The notes: generated by a model from the sequence alone, not told the origin. 64,000 bases of DNA from Thermoproteota archaeon (GCA_020832905.1 JAJHRG010000003.1:62001-126000); one strand, 5' to 3'. Positions 35,837-45,803 are shown, counted from the stretch's first letter. Made by a program: numbers and translations.

Positions 35837-37123
35837 ATGTTAGATATAAGATTAATAAGAAAAAATCCTGAATATGTAAGAAATAATTTAGCAAAAAGAG
35901 GAGATCCTCAAATATTAAAATTATTTGATGAACTTCTTGAATATGATAAAAAATGGAGATCATCATTAACAAAATTAAATGAATTAAGAAGTATAAAAAA
36001 TAGAATAACTGAAGAAATTGCAAAACTAAAAAAACAAGGAATGAATATTAATGATAAGCTAATTGAAGCAGAAAAAATTGGAAATGAAATAAAAGAACTT
36101 GAAAAAATTGTTGAAGATTATGAAAATAAAATTCATTATATTTTATTAAGATTACCAAATTTAATGGATGAAAGTGTACCAATAGGAAAAGATGAAAATG
36201 ATAATGTTGTAATAAGATATTGGGGGGAAAAAAGAGAATTTAATTTTAAAATAAAAGATCATATTGAATTAGCACTTAATCTTGATCTTATAGATTTAGA
36301 AAGAGCAGCAAAAGTAGCAGGTTCAAGATTTTATTATCTTAAAGGTGATTTAGTAAGATTAAATCTTGCTCTTATTCAATATGGACTTGACTTTATGATA
36401 AAAAAAGGATTTATTCCATTTATTCCTCCATATATGTTAAGAAGAAATATTGTTGAAGGAGCAACATCTTTATCTGATTTTGAAGAAATGATTTATAAAA
36501 TTGAAAATGAAGATTTATATTTATTAGCAACATCAGAACATGCACTTCTTGGTCTTCATGCTAATGAAATATTAGATGGTAGTCAATTACCTTTAAGATA
36601 TTGTGGAATAAGTCCATGTTTTAGGAAAGAAGCAGGAGCACATGGAAAAGATACAAAAGGAATTTTTAGAGTACATCAATTTGAAAAAGTAGAACAATTT
36701 GTATTTTGTAAACCAGAAGATTCTCCAAAGGAACATGAATTTTTATTAAGAAATGCTGAAGAATTTATTCAAAGTTTAAAACTTCCATATAGAGTTGTTA
36801 ATGTATGTAGTGGAGAATTAGGAACTGTTGCTGCAAAAAAATATGATATTGAAGTATGGTTTCCAGCTCAAGGAAGATATAGAGAAGTTGTTTCCTGTAG
36901 TAATTGTACTTCATATCAAGCAATAAGAGCAAATATAAGATATAGAGATAAACCAAATGAAAAACCTGAATATGTACATACATTAAATTCTACATTAGTT
37001 GCTACAGAAAGAACTATTGTAGCTATATTAGAAAATTATCAACAAGAAGATGGAAGTATATTAATTCCTGAAGTATTAATTCCATATATGAATGGACAAG
37101 AAATCATAAAAAAGAAAAAATAA
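35837..37123 (+). CDS. serS: Seryl-tRNA synthetase
   Basis: 428 residues. An N-terminal helical arm (residues about 30-105) that binds the tRNA long arm precedes the class II catalytic core with motif 2 FRKEAGAHGKDTKGIFR near residue 258 and motif 3 NSTLVATERTIVAILE near residue 385. It is the common SerS type, not the rare methanogen type. GGTGA lies just before the ATG. Complete and ordinary. Confidence 0.97.
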   Translation: MLDIRLIRKNPEYVRNNLAKRGDPQILKLFDELLEYDKKWRSSLTKLNELRSIKNRITEEIAKLKKQGMNINDKLIEAEKIGNEIKELEKIVEDYENKIHYILLRLPNLMDESVPIGKDENDNVVIRYWGEKREFNFKIKDHIELALNLDLIDLERAAKVAGSRFYYLKGDLVRLNLALIQYGLDFMIKKGFIPFIPPYMLRRNIVEGATSLSDFEEMIYKIENEDLYLLATSEHALLGLHANEILDGSQLPLRYCGISPCFRKEAGAHGKDTKGIFRVHQFEKVEQFVFCKPEDSPKEHEFLLRNAEEFIQSLKLPYRVVNVCSGELGTVAAKKYDIEVWFPAQGRYREVVSCSNCTSYQAIRANIRYRDKPNEKPEYVHTLNSTLVATERTIVAILENYQQEDGSILIPEVLIPYMNGQEIIKKKK

Positions 37124-37130
37124 AAATAAT

Positions 37131-37568
37131 TTACTTTAGTTTAAATGAAGTAGAAGATGCCATTGCTCCACCAGTAGTTACTGCTTGAACGTAATATAAT
37201 TCATTTGGTTTTGCATCAGTATATGTTATGTCAGTAGGGATTTTTATTACTTCACCAGGAGATATAGTAGTACCACCCGTAATACTAGTGCTATTAACTA
37301 CTACTCCGTCATATCTAACTAGATAAATTGCTGTTACATTAACAGTTGTACTACCAACATTTCTTACATATACATAAGTAACATTTTGATTAGCTGTATC
37401 TACTCCTACAGCTTCTACTATAATTCTTTCAGTAGTTATAGGTGGTGTTGAAGTTGTTGTTGTTCCAACAAATCCCATAACAAATGTATAAGTTACAACA
37501 GCTGCAGCAACAGCAATTACTATTAGTAATAATGTAGCAATTACTGGTGATACTCCTTTCTTATTCAT
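37131..37568 (-). CDS. Archaeal type IV pilin-like protein
   Basis: 145 residues from the ATG at 37568. The N terminus KKGVSPVIATLLLI is a class III signal peptide with a cleavage site after KKG for a prepilin peptidase, followed by the hydrophobic assembly helix and a threonine-rich stem (TTTTSTPPITT). The rest is a beta-rich, serine/threonine-rich domain with N-x-S/T sites that could be glycosylated. It builds an adhesive pilus or similar surface filament. No assembly ATPase gene is nearby. Confidence 0.88.
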   Translation of the reverse strand: MNKKGVSPVIATLLLIVIAVAAAVVTYTFVMGFVGTTTTSTPPITTERIIVEAVGVDTANQNVTYVYVRNVGSTTVNVTAIYLVRYDGVVVNSTSITGGTTISPGEVIKIPTDITYTDAKPNELYYVQAVTTGGAMASSTSFKLK

Positions 37569-37664
37569 AAAAAACACCTTACTATAATTAGTTAATTATA
37601 CATATATATATCTTTTTATTGATATTTGTTAAATAGAAAAAATAAAATAAAAAATAAAAGATTT

Positions 37665-39181
37665 TTAAAGTCTTGCAGTCATTGCTTTATTTACAATTTC
37701 TTCAGGTGGTGGTTTAGTTACTAAGCAAACTACTATAAATACAATAATTGAAGCTATAAAGCCAACAATTACTTCATGTATCCAATATACATTGTATATC
37801 CATGGGTATGCTCTTATAACCCAGAATCTCCATACTCCTGTTACAATAAGTCCTGTTATCATTGAAGCTAATGCTCCCATTTTTGTTGCTCTTCTCCAAA
37901 GTAAACCTCCTAATACTACTGGAGCAAATGATGCTGCAAAAACTGATCCTGTATAAGCAGTAAGCTCTACAATTCCATAGGGTGGATAAATAGAAACTAT
38001 GTAAACTATTACCATGTATATTACTATGAAAATTCTTGTAAGATTAATTATTCTTTTTTCAGACCATGATGCTGCTCTTTTACTTAATACTTGAATAATA
38101 TCACGAGTTATTTGAGTACCTGCAACTAATACTGCTGGACTAATTGATGACATTGCAGCTGCAAACCATCCTGCAACAATAAATCCAATTATATATGGAT
38201 TTCCAATGAAAGTAAGTAAGTAAGGTACAACTTGATCTGTATTCTTAAAGTAAAATAATGCTTGCTCCTTTGGTATTATTGCATGAGCAAATGCTCCAAG
38301 AGGAAATACTACTAAAGAAGTAATTAATAGAAATATTGGAGCCCATATCATAGCAGTTCTAAGAGCTTTTCTATCCTTTATAGAATAAAGACGTGTAGTT
38401 ACTTTTGGATCTGATATTTGTTTAGCACCAATAGAAAATCCTATAGCAAAAACATAAAGTGGTGAAACTAATGCCCAAGTCATTAATTTATCACCAATTA
38501 CTCCACCACCTGGCATTGGATCTGGACAATTTGAAATAGTTGCTATTGCAGGTCCTATTCCACCAGCCATAGCTATTACTAATGCAAATAATAAAACTGC
38601 AGCTACTAACATTATAGCACCTTGTAAAGCATCAGTATAGTAAACAGCCCAAGCACCAGAGACTACTAAGTAAATTAATGTTACAAATAATAAAATAGCT
38701 GCACCCATTTCATAAGAAACTCCTAATGCATATTTAAAAAGCCATGCACATCCTATAACTATTGATGTTAAATAGAATATTTGTGCAAAAACTGCAATTG
38801 CAGCTCCTAATACTCTGAGAAGCTTACTATCATATCTATAATCAAAATAGTCAGTAGCAGTAATAGAGCCAAGTGCTTCAGTTTGAGCTCTTAATCTTGG
38901 AGCTATTACTATCCAAGCAAATACACAAAAGGCAACCCAAATTAATCCAACATAAACCCATGGTAATCCAAATTTATATGATGATCTGCTTGTCCAATAA
39001 ATGTAGCTGTACTTAAGTATGTTGAGTAATAACCAAGAGCAACAATCATTCCTGGTATTGATCTTCCAGCTACATAGAATTCACTAACACTTTTTTCTGC
39101 TCTTCTCTTAAACCAAACACCAATTATAATACTTACAATAAAGTATGCTATTATACAAGCAGCTATTAATGTGGTCTCCAT
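37665..39181 (-). pseudogene. Sodium:solute symporter, broken by one frameshift
   Basis: Two reading frames together form one SSF-family transporter of about 505 residues. The first part (39181 to about 38988) ends ...STATFIGQA, then drifts into a short tail that stops at 38942. Shifting one base restores SSYKFGLPWVYVGLIWV and continues without a stop to 37665. A single missing base, for example in GCAGGATCA (read as GCAGATCA near 38987), would explain it. The SSF core motifs and many hydrophobic helices are intact apart from this break. Either the gene is recently inactivated or the assembly has an error. Confidence 0.8.
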
Positions 39182-39381
39182 ATTTTCACTCTCTTCAATA
39201 AAGAAAATCTATATTTTCATTATTTTTAAATTTTGCTATTTTTTATAAGAAAATAATTTACTCACTTATAATTTTTTATTTACTAAATAATATTTAATTA
39301 TTGCTTTTTTATTAAAAAATTTAAAAATAAATTTCAATATAAAATTATAAAAGATTATTAAAAATAAAAAATAATGAAATC

Positions 39382-40380
39382 ATGGCTAAATTAATAAAAA
39401 TAAGTGATATTCCATTAATAGGAACAGTATGTTTTGGTATTATTGATAGAGGTACAAATGTAATTCAAATAAGACCTACAACTTTATGTCCATTAAATTG
39501 TATTTTTTGCTCTACAGATGCAGGTCCTAATAGTAGAAAAAGACAATCAGAATACTTAGTAGAATTAGATCATTTATTAGAATGGATAAAATATATTGTA
39601 AAAATAAAAGAGAAAAATATTGAAGCTCATATAGATACTGTAGGTGATCCATTAACATATCCATATTTAATTGATTTAATACAAAATCTAAGAGAATTTA
39701 AAGAAATAAATGTAATATCAATACAAACTCATGGATATATTTTAAATGAAAAAATAATTAATGAATTTGATAGCATAGGATTATCAAGAATAAATCTTTC
39801 TATAGATGCTTTAGATCCTATATTAGCAAAAAAGCTTGCAGGAACTGAAAATTATAATGTAGAAAGAATAATAGAACTAGCTGAATATATTACTAAAAAT
39901 ACAAAAATAGATTTACTAATAGCACCTGTTTGGGTTCATCCAATTAATGATAATGAAATAGAAAAAATAATAGATTTTGCAAAAAGAATTGGAGCAGGAA
40001 AAAAATGGCCTCCATTAGGAATACAAAAATGTGAATTTCATAAATATGGAAGAAGAACAAAGGAAATAAAGTATATGACATGGTATGAATTTTATAAAAG
40101 ATTAAGAGAACTTGAATTAAAGAAAAATATAAAATTAATATTAAAACCATCAGATTTTGGAATTTTTCATACAAAAAGTATTAAATCTAAATTTAAAGTA
40201 GGAGAAAAAATTAAAGTAAAAATAATAGGACCTGGATGGTTTAAAGGTGAAAAATTAGCAATAACAAATGATGGAAATTGGTCAGTAACAGTTATTGGAA
40301 ATAATTTACAAGAAGGAGAAAATATTACTGTTCGTTTATTAAGAGTAAAAGATAATATATTCATAGCAAAACCTATTTAG
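39382..40380 (+). CDS. Radical SAM protein with C-terminal TRAM domain
   Basis: 332 residues. The cluster motif CPLNCIFC lies near residues 36-43, followed by a partial TIM barrel. From about residue 265 (KFKVGEKIKVKIIG) a TRAM beta-barrel follows, a nucleic-acid-binding module common in tRNA and rRNA modifying enzymes. The architecture occurs in archaea and suggests an RNA-modifying enzyme, though the reaction is unknown to me. Two bases separate it from the HAD phosphatase gene. Confidence 0.85.
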   Translation: MAKLIKISDIPLIGTVCFGIIDRGTNVIQIRPTTLCPLNCIFCSTDAGPNSRKRQSEYLVELDHLLEWIKYIVKIKEKNIEAHIDTVGDPLTYPYLIDLIQNLREFKEINVISIQTHGYILNEKIINEFDSIGLSRINLSIDALDPILAKKLAGTENYNVERIIELAEYITKNTKIDLLIAPVWVHPINDNEIEKIIDFAKRIGAGKKWPPLGIQKCEFHKYGRRTKEIKYMTWYEFYKRLRELELKKNIKLILKPSDFGIFHTKSIKSKFKVGEKIKVKIIGPGWFKGEKLAITNDGNWSVTVIGNNLQEGENITVRLLRVKDNIFIAKPI

Positions 40381-40381
40381 T

Positions 40382-41131
40382 ATGAATATAAAAGGATTAA
40401 TAATTGATTTAGATGGATGTGTTTATAGAGGAAATACTTTAATAGAAGGAAGTGATAAAGCAATTGAAATTATAAGATCAAAAGGAATTAAAATATTATT
40501 TTTAACAAATAATTCTACAATGACACAAGAAGAATATGCAAATAAATTAAATAATATGGGAATTTTTACTAATCCTTCTGAAATATTAACATCAGCAATT
40601 GCTACTGCTAATTATATGAGGAAATTTAAAAGAGAAAAATGCTATATTATAGGAGAAAAAGCATTAATAGAAGCAATTAAAAATGAAGGATTTGAAATTG
40701 TAAATGAAGAAAATGCTTATTTAGCAAAATATGTAATTTGTGGATTAGATAGAAATTTAACATATAAAAAAATTGCAGCTGCATGTATTGCAATTCAAAA
40801 TGGAGCAAAATTTATTGCTACAAATAATGATCCAAATATTCCTATTGAAAAAGGATATCTTCCAGGAGCAGGAGCAATTGTTGGAGCAATAAGAATTGCT
40901 ACTGGTATAAAACCAGTAATAATTGGAAAACCATCAAAATATATAATTAATATGGCAATAAGAAAATTAGGATTAAATAAATCAGAAATTGCAATAGTTG
41001 GTGATAGAATAGAAACTGATATAAAAGCAGGAAAAAAAGCAAAAATTTTTACAATTTTAGTTGGAAATAAATTTAGTAAAGAACCAGATTTAATTGTAAA
41101 AAATTTATTGGAATTAAGTAAATTATTATGA
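40382..41131 (+). CDS. HAD-superfamily phosphatase (NagD/PNPase type)
   Basis: 249 residues. Catalytic IIDLDGCVY near residue 8, FLTNNST near residue 40, the substrate cap containing FIATNNDPNIP, GKPSKYI and the magnesium-binding GDRIETDIKAGK near residue 200 mark a class IIA HAD phosphatase. It may hydrolyse phosphoglycolate, glycerol phosphate or pyridoxal phosphate. It shares a run with the radical SAM/TRAM gene upstream and the nuclease-like gene downstream. Confidence 0.9.
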   Translation: MNIKGLIIDLDGCVYRGNTLIEGSDKAIEIIRSKGIKILFLTNNSTMTQEEYANKLNNMGIFTNPSEILTSAIATANYMRKFKREKCYIIGEKALIEAIKNEGFEIVNEENAYLAKYVICGLDRNLTYKKIAAACIAIQNGAKFIATNNDPNIPIEKGYLPGAGAIVGAIRIATGIKPVIIGKPSKYIINMAIRKLGLNKSEIAIVGDRIETDIKAGKKAKIFTILVGNKFSKEPDLIVKNLLELSKLL

Positions 41132-41146
41132 ATTAAAGGTGAAGAA

Positions 41147-41620
41147 ATGATAGAAATTGAAATAAGTGAAGAAATTCTTAATAAAGCAGAAGAATATGCA
41201 GAAAAACAATTAAAAATTCCTAGTGAAAAATCACAAGAACAATTTTTAAGATTAAAAATAGAAAAAATAGGAGAAGAAATAGGTAAAGAAGCATTAAAAA
41301 GATTAAATATTCCTTATGATTATATTAATGATACTATTGTTATTTTTCCTAATACTTTAAAGCAAAAAACTATTGAATTTAAAACTTTATGGGAGTTATA
41401 TCATATAAGAATACAAATTCCAAAAGATATTTTTATTTCTAAACCAAGAGATATATACATAGGAATAAAACTTAGATTAGAAATTAATAAAGCATATATT
41501 TATGGTTATATTACTTATGAAGAATTAGCTAAATTACATCCTATTAAGGATTTTGGAGAAGGACCTGTATATTGGGCTTATCTAGATGAACTTCATCCAT
41601 TAGAAGAATTAATTAAATAA
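41147..41620 (+). CDS. Hypothetical protein with a possible PD-(D/E)XK nuclease-like fold
   Basis: 157 residues, acidic, no membrane segment. Residues about 40-85 show a pattern like a restriction-endonuclease-like core: EEIGKEALKRLNIPYDYIND, a following strand, then IEFKTLW which could be the ExK motif, then IRIQIPKD and a late GYITYEELAKL. This resemblance is only at pattern level; a true catalytic site is not demonstrated. AAAGGTGA precedes the ATG. Otherwise an unknown conserved protein. Confidence 0.55.
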   Translation: MIEIEISEEILNKAEEYAEKQLKIPSEKSQEQFLRLKIEKIGEEIGKEALKRLNIPYDYINDTIVIFPNTLKQKTIEFKTLWELYHIRIQIPKDIFISKPRDIYIGIKLRLEINKAYIYGYITYEELAKLHPIKDFGEGPVYWAYLDELHPLEELIK

Positions 41621-41624
41621 AAAA

Positions 41625-42227
41625 TTATATTCTAATAGTTACATCTTCAATTTTCTTTTTTCTTTTTTTAGGTATTGGTTTTTGTTTTGGATATCCAAAT
41701 GCAATAATTGCTACAAGCTTTAATTCTTCTTTTTTAACATTAAAAAATTCATAGAATTTATCTTCCATTAATAATGGAACTCCAAACCAACAACTTCCTA
41801 TATTTAAGCTATGAGCTACTAATATCATATTTTCTATTGCTGCACATACACTTTGTTCAGCCCATCTTTCCTCAATTTCACTATTTTTATAATATCTTAC
41901 TCTTAAGTCCTTAAAAGCAGCAATATATAATGGTGCTTTATAAAGTCCTTCTTTAACTCTTTCTTCCCATTTTTCTAATTGTTCTTTTGATAATGGTGTT
42001 TTCATCATTTCAGTATAATATAATCTTTGAGCTTGAATTATTAAATTTCTAAGTTTTTCTAATTTCTCCTTACTTTCTACAATTATGAAAAACCATTGCT
42101 CATTTCCACCAGCATTTGGAGCTCTTATTGCTGCTTCTAAAATAGTTTTTAAATCATTTTCCTTTATTTTTTCATCAGAAAATTCTCTTACAGTTGCTCT
42201 TGTATTAATTGCTTCTATAACATTCAT
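41625..42227 (-). CDS. Nitroreductase-family flavoprotein
   Basis: 200 residues. The N-terminal TRATVREFSDEKI, RAPNAGGNEQWFFII, and the C-terminal IGSCWFGVPL and IAFGYPKQKP segments fit the FMN-dependent nitroreductase fold, which works as a homodimer. Substrate is unknown; members reduce nitroaromatics, quinones or take part in cofactor synthesis. It lies 6 bp downstream of the aminotransferase gene on the same strand, so a joint transcript is likely. Confidence 0.88.
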   Translation of the reverse strand: MNVIEAINTRATVREFSDEKIKENDLKTILEAAIRAPNAGGNEQWFFIIVESKEKLEKLRNLIIQAQRLYYTEMMKTPLSKEQLEKWEERVKEGLYKAPLYIAAFKDLRVRYYKNSEIEERWAEQSVCAAIENMILVAHSLNIGSCWFGVPLLMEDKFYEFFNVKKEELKLVAIIAFGYPKQKPIPKKRKKKIEDVTIRI

Positions 42228-42233
42228 AATGAA

Positions 42234-43397
42234 TTACTTATTTAACAATTTCATAAATTTTTCTATTCTATCAAATGCTTTTTCAAGATTTTCTATTGAT
42301 GTAGCATAGCTTATTCTTATATGATTTTTTCCATATGTACCAAAAGCAGAACCAGGTACAACTGCTACTTTTGCTTCTTTTAAAATTCTTTCAGAAAATA
42401 TATTATCATCAATAAATATTTTTGGAAATATATAAAATGCTCCTTTTGGTTTATATGATATAAATCCATTAATTTCATTTAATCTTTTTAAAACATAATC
42501 TCTTCTTTTTTTATACTCATTTTTCATATATTCAATATATTGATTACTTCTACTATCTCTTAATGCCATAGCAGCTGCATATTGAGCAAAAGAATTAGCA
42601 CATGTTGCAAGATACATTTGAAATTTTACCATTTTTGATATAGTATTAGAATCTGCAACTACATATCCTATTCTCCATCCAGTCATAGCATATGATTTAG
42701 AAAAGCTAAATACACTTATTACAAAATCTAAATTTTTATCTAAAGAAGCTATACTTATATGTTCACCATCATAAATTAATTTCTCATAAACTTCATCACT
42801 TATTATTTTTATTTTATATTCATTTGCTATATCAAATATTTCTTCAATTTCTTTTCTTCCATATACTGAACCTGTAGGATTATTAGGAGTATTTATGATA
42901 ATACATTTTGTTTTTTTAGTAATTAATTTTTTAATATCATCTGGAATTATTTTAAATTCATTTTCTATTGATGTTTTAACTTCAATTACTTTTCCTCCTA
43001 CTAATTTTGTTGCTGCAGCATGAGTTACAAAATAAGGTGATGGAATTATTACTTCATCACCAGGATTTATAAATGTAGATAATGCTAAGAAAAAAGCTTG
43101 ATTTCCTCCTATAGTTATCATTATATTACTATCAGGATCTGCATTAATATTATTCTCTTTTTTTAATTTTTCACTAATTGCATCTCTTAAAATTTTTAAT
43201 CCAATATTTGGAGTATAATGTGTATATCCTTTATTTAATGCTTCAATTGCATATTCTTTTATATGATTTGGAGTATCAAAATCTGGTTCTCCAATTCCTA
43301 ATGAAATAATATCTTTTTCTTTACTTGCAATTTCAAATAGTTTTCTAATTCCAGATTCTTCTATTTCATCAAGTACTTTTGCTATGGAAAATTCCAT
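42234..43397 (-). CDS. Pyridoxal-phosphate aminotransferase, class I (aspartate/aromatic type)
   Basis: 387 residues. It shows SLGIGEPDFDTP near residue 30, YTHYTPNIGLKILRDAI, NTPNNPTGSVY near residue 170, DEVYEKLIYDG and the PLP lysine in SFSKSYAMTGWRIGY near residue 238. This is the common archaeal aspartate/aromatic/alanine aminotransferase group; exact donor is not clear. It is divergent from the GTPase gene. Confidence 0.93.
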   Translation of the reverse strand: MEFSIAKVLDEIEESGIRKLFEIASKEKDIISLGIGEPDFDTPNHIKEYAIEALNKGYTHYTPNIGLKILRDAISEKLKKENNINADPDSNIMITIGGNQAFFLALSTFINPGDEVIIPSPYFVTHAAATKLVGGKVIEVKTSIENEFKIIPDDIKKLITKKTKCIIINTPNNPTGSVYGRKEIEEIFDIANEYKIKIISDEVYEKLIYDGEHISIASLDKNLDFVISVFSFSKSYAMTGWRIGYVVADSNTISKMVKFQMYLATCANSFAQYAAAMALRDSRSNQYIEYMKNEYKKRRDYVLKRLNEINGFISYKPKGAFYIFPKIFIDDNIFSERILKEAKVAVVPGSAFGTYGKNHIRISYATSIENLEKAFDRIEKFMKLLNK

Positions 43398-43459
43398 AAT
43401 ATTTAAATTAAAAATGAAAAGCTTTAACTTTTACTTTGAATATTATTATCTTGGTAATT

Positions 43460-44674
43460 ATGATAAGAATAGGAATAATTGGAAAGACAAATACTGGAAA
43501 AACAACACTATTTAATGCTATTACTATGTTAAATGCTGAAGTTTCTACATATCCATTTACTACAAAAACTCCAAATATTGGAATAGGTTATGTAAGAACT
43601 CCATGTGTATGTAGAGAATTAGGAGTAAAAGATAATCCAAGAAATTCTCAATGTATAGATGGATGGAGATATATTCCAATAGAAGTAATAGATCTTCCAG
43701 GATTAATAAAAGGAGCATGGGCTGGTGCAGGACTTGGAAATCAATTTTTAAGTGTAGCAGCACAATCAGATGCTTTACTTCATGTTGTTGATGCATCTGG
43801 AAGTATAAATGAAAAAGGAGAAATATGTGAACCAGGTTCAGGATCTCCTCTTGCAGATTATTTTGATATAGAAGATGAAATAATACGATGGTATATGAAA
43901 AATATAGTAGAAAATTCAGAAAAAATAAAGAAGTTAATAAAAGGAAAAGGATTAAGTTTAGTAGATGCATTATTTGAAATACTTGCTGGAATAAAAGTAA
44001 AAAAATGGCATATAGAAGAAGCATTAAAAAAAGCAAATTTAAATGAAGTACCATTTGAAGATTGGGATGATGAAGATTTAAAGAATTTTGCTTCTCATAT
44101 AAGATATATTTCAAAGCCAACACTTATTATTGCAAATAAAATGGATATTCCCATAGCAGAAAAGAATTTTAAAGGACTTCAAGAAGCTCTTGGTGAAAAA
44201 TTTGTTATTCCATGTTCAGCTGAAGTAGAATTAATGCTAAGAAGAGCAGCAAGAATGGGAGCAATAGAATATTTACCAGGAGAAGAAGGATTTAAAATAA
44301 AAGATGAAAGTAAACTTACACCAAGACAAAAATGGGCAATAAATTATGTACAATCTAGAATTTTTGATAGATGGCTTAGAACTGGTGTTGACCAAGCTCT
44401 CTTTATTACAGTATTTAAATTATTAAAAATGAATGTTATTTATCCAGTAGAAGATGCAAAAAGACTTTCAGATTCAAAAGGAAATGTTTTACCAGATGCT
44501 ATTTTAATGCCTCAAGGATCTACACCATTAGATTTAGCAAGAGAAATACATTCAGAACTTGCTGAAGGATTTTTATATGCTATAGATGCAATTACTGGAA
44601 TGAGATTACCGAAAGATTATCAACTTCATGATAGAGATGTAATAAGCATAGTATCAACTAGAAAAAGAAAATAA
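43460..44674 (+). CDS. YchF-like GTPase/ATPase (OBG family)
   Basis: About 404 residues from the ATG at 43460. G1 GKTNTGKT lies at 8-15, the DLPGLIKGAWAGAGLGNQFL switch region follows, IANKMD is the base-recognition motif (NKxD) near residue 230, and the C terminus carries a TGS domain (MPQGSTPLDLAREIHSELAEGF). Archaeal YchF-type proteins bind ribosomes or translation factors. The N-terminal TTG at 43436 adds a hydrophobic, unlikely extension. It starts a run with the Nudix and Hjc genes. Confidence 0.9.
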   Translation: MIRIGIIGKTNTGKTTLFNAITMLNAEVSTYPFTTKTPNIGIGYVRTPCVCRELGVKDNPRNSQCIDGWRYIPIEVIDLPGLIKGAWAGAGLGNQFLSVAAQSDALLHVVDASGSINEKGEICEPGSGSPLADYFDIEDEIIRWYMKNIVENSEKIKKLIKGKGLSLVDALFEILAGIKVKKWHIEEALKKANLNEVPFEDWDDEDLKNFASHIRYISKPTLIIANKMDIPIAEKNFKGLQEALGEKFVIPCSAEVELMLRRAARMGAIEYLPGEEGFKIKDESKLTPRQKWAINYVQSRIFDRWLRTGVDQALFITVFKLLKMNVIYPVEDAKRLSDSKGNVLPDAILMPQGSTPLDLAREIHSELAEGFLYAIDAITGMRLPKDYQLHDRDVISIVSTRKRK

Positions 44675-44686
44675 AGGAAGATAAAA

Positions 44687-45211
44687 ATGGAAGAATTAAT
44701 AAAAAGTGAATTAGTTTATTCTGGAAAATTAATAAAAGTAAGATTAGATGAAGTAAAACTTCCAAATGGAAAAATATCAAAAAGAGAAATTGTTGTACAT
44801 AGAGGAGCAGTTGCTATTTTAGCATTAGATAATGATAATAATATTATTCTTATAAGACAATATAGACATGCAGCAGGAAAATTTATGTGGGAAATACCTG
44901 CAGGAACATTAGAAGAAGGAGAAGATCCATTAGAATGTGCAAAAAGAGAATTATTAGAAGAAACTGGATATATTGCTAATAAAATTGAAAAATTAATACA
45001 ATTTTATGTTGCTGTAGGTTATTGTACAGAAATAATTCATTTATTTATTGCTAGAGAATTAAAAAAATTATCACAAAAAACTGAAGAAGATGAATTTATA
45101 AGTGTTCACTTAATTCCAATTGATAGAGCATTAGAAATGATAAAAAATAATGAAATAGAAGATGCAAAAACTATAATTGGAATATTGATGATGAAAAATG
45201 TCCTTAGATAA
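44687..45211 (+). CDS. Nudix hydrolase (ADP-ribose pyrophosphatase type)
   Basis: 174 residues. The Nudix box GTLEEGEDPLECAKRELLEETGY (residues about 70-92) is intact with its glutamates, and the upstream RQYRHAAGKFMWEIPAG fits ADP-ribose hydrolases. It splits ADP-ribose into AMP and ribose 5-phosphate. AAGGAAGAT precedes the ATG. Its 3' end overlaps hjc by 14 nt. Confidence 0.9.
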   Translation: MEELIKSELVYSGKLIKVRLDEVKLPNGKISKREIVVHRGAVAILALDNDNNIILIRQYRHAAGKFMWEIPAGTLEEGEDPLECAKRELLEETGYIANKIEKLIQFYVAVGYCTEIIHLFIARELKKLSQKTEEDEFISVHLIPIDRALEMIKNNEIEDAKTIIGILMMKNVLR

Positions 45212-45677
45212 AATAAAATTAGCAAGAATTAGAAAAAATAGAGGACAAGGATTTGAAAGAGAAATTGTAAAAAGATATAGAGAAGCAGGATGGTGGGCTT
45301 ATAGAGTAGGAGGATATAGTGCTTATTTACCAGATGTAATTGCTACAAATGATGAAAAAGGAGAATTTCATGTTATAGAAGCAAAAGCAGGAACAAAAGA
45401 TTATTTATATATTGAATGGGATCAAATAGAAAGAGATATAGAATTATTAAATGGTTTTAAACGATATCCTATAAGAAGAATAATATTAGCTTTTAAATTT
45501 TTAGCAAAAAAATCTAAAAAGCCAGGAGTTTATGAAAGAAGAGAATTAAGAGAATATTTTAAAGAATTACCTCAAGAGCTATGGGATAAACTTAGAGGAA
45601 AAACAATTTCATGTAATTATGAAAAAGGTTGTCCAGAATTACCAGATTTTAATCCTCCTTTTAAAGTAAAGAAATAA
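45198..45677 (+). CDS. hjc: Holliday junction resolvase Hjc
   Basis: 159 residues. The PD-(D/E)XK core shows RGQGFEREIVKRYREAG near residue 14, YLPDVIATND with the catalytic Asp near residue 45 and HVIEAKAG with ExK near residue 58. Hjc cleaves four-way junctions during recombination. It is longer at the C terminus (about 30 residues with CNYEKGCPELP) than the usual 130-residue Hjc. It overlaps the Nudix gene and meets the AN1-like gene tail-to-tail. Confidence 0.88.
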   Translation: MSLDKIKLARIRKNRGQGFEREIVKRYREAGWWAYRVGGYSAYLPDVIATNDEKGEFHVIEAKAGTKDYLYIEWDQIERDIELLNGFKRYPIRRIILAFKFLAKKSKKPGVYERRELREYFKELPQELWDKLRGKTISCNYEKGCPELPDFNPPFKVKK

Positions 45678-45803
45678 TTATTGATCTAATACCATTCCTT
45701 CACAATTATGTACTTCAGGTTGTATATGAGCTAAGCAAAAATATTTTCCACAATAAGGACATCTAATAGCATTACATTCTTTAAAGCATAAATCACATTC
45801 CAT
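45678..45803 (-). CDS. 41-residue AN1-type zinc-finger protein
   Basis: A short gene on the minus strand between hjc and the ABC transporter. It encodes 41 residues, with MECDLCFKEC, then CPYCGKYFCLAHIQPEVHNC. The order CxxC, C, CxxC, C, H, H, C fits an AN1-type zinc finger in which two zinc ions are bound, as found in small archaeal proteins. TTATATA lies about 26 bp before the ATG and no ribosome binding site is seen, so the message is probably leaderless. Function is unknown; eukaryotic AN1 proteins act in proteasome and ubiquitin pathways. Confidence 0.75.
   Translation of the reverse strand: MECDLCFKECNAIRCPYCGKYFCLAHIQPEVHNCEGMVLDQ

Noticed and set aside
43560-44123. 187-codon leucine-rich frame on the minus strand opposite the YchF-like GTPase
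   Set aside because: It lies wholly inside the well-supported GTPase gene and is a low-complexity L/I/H-rich reading of AT-biased antisense codons. No start signal.
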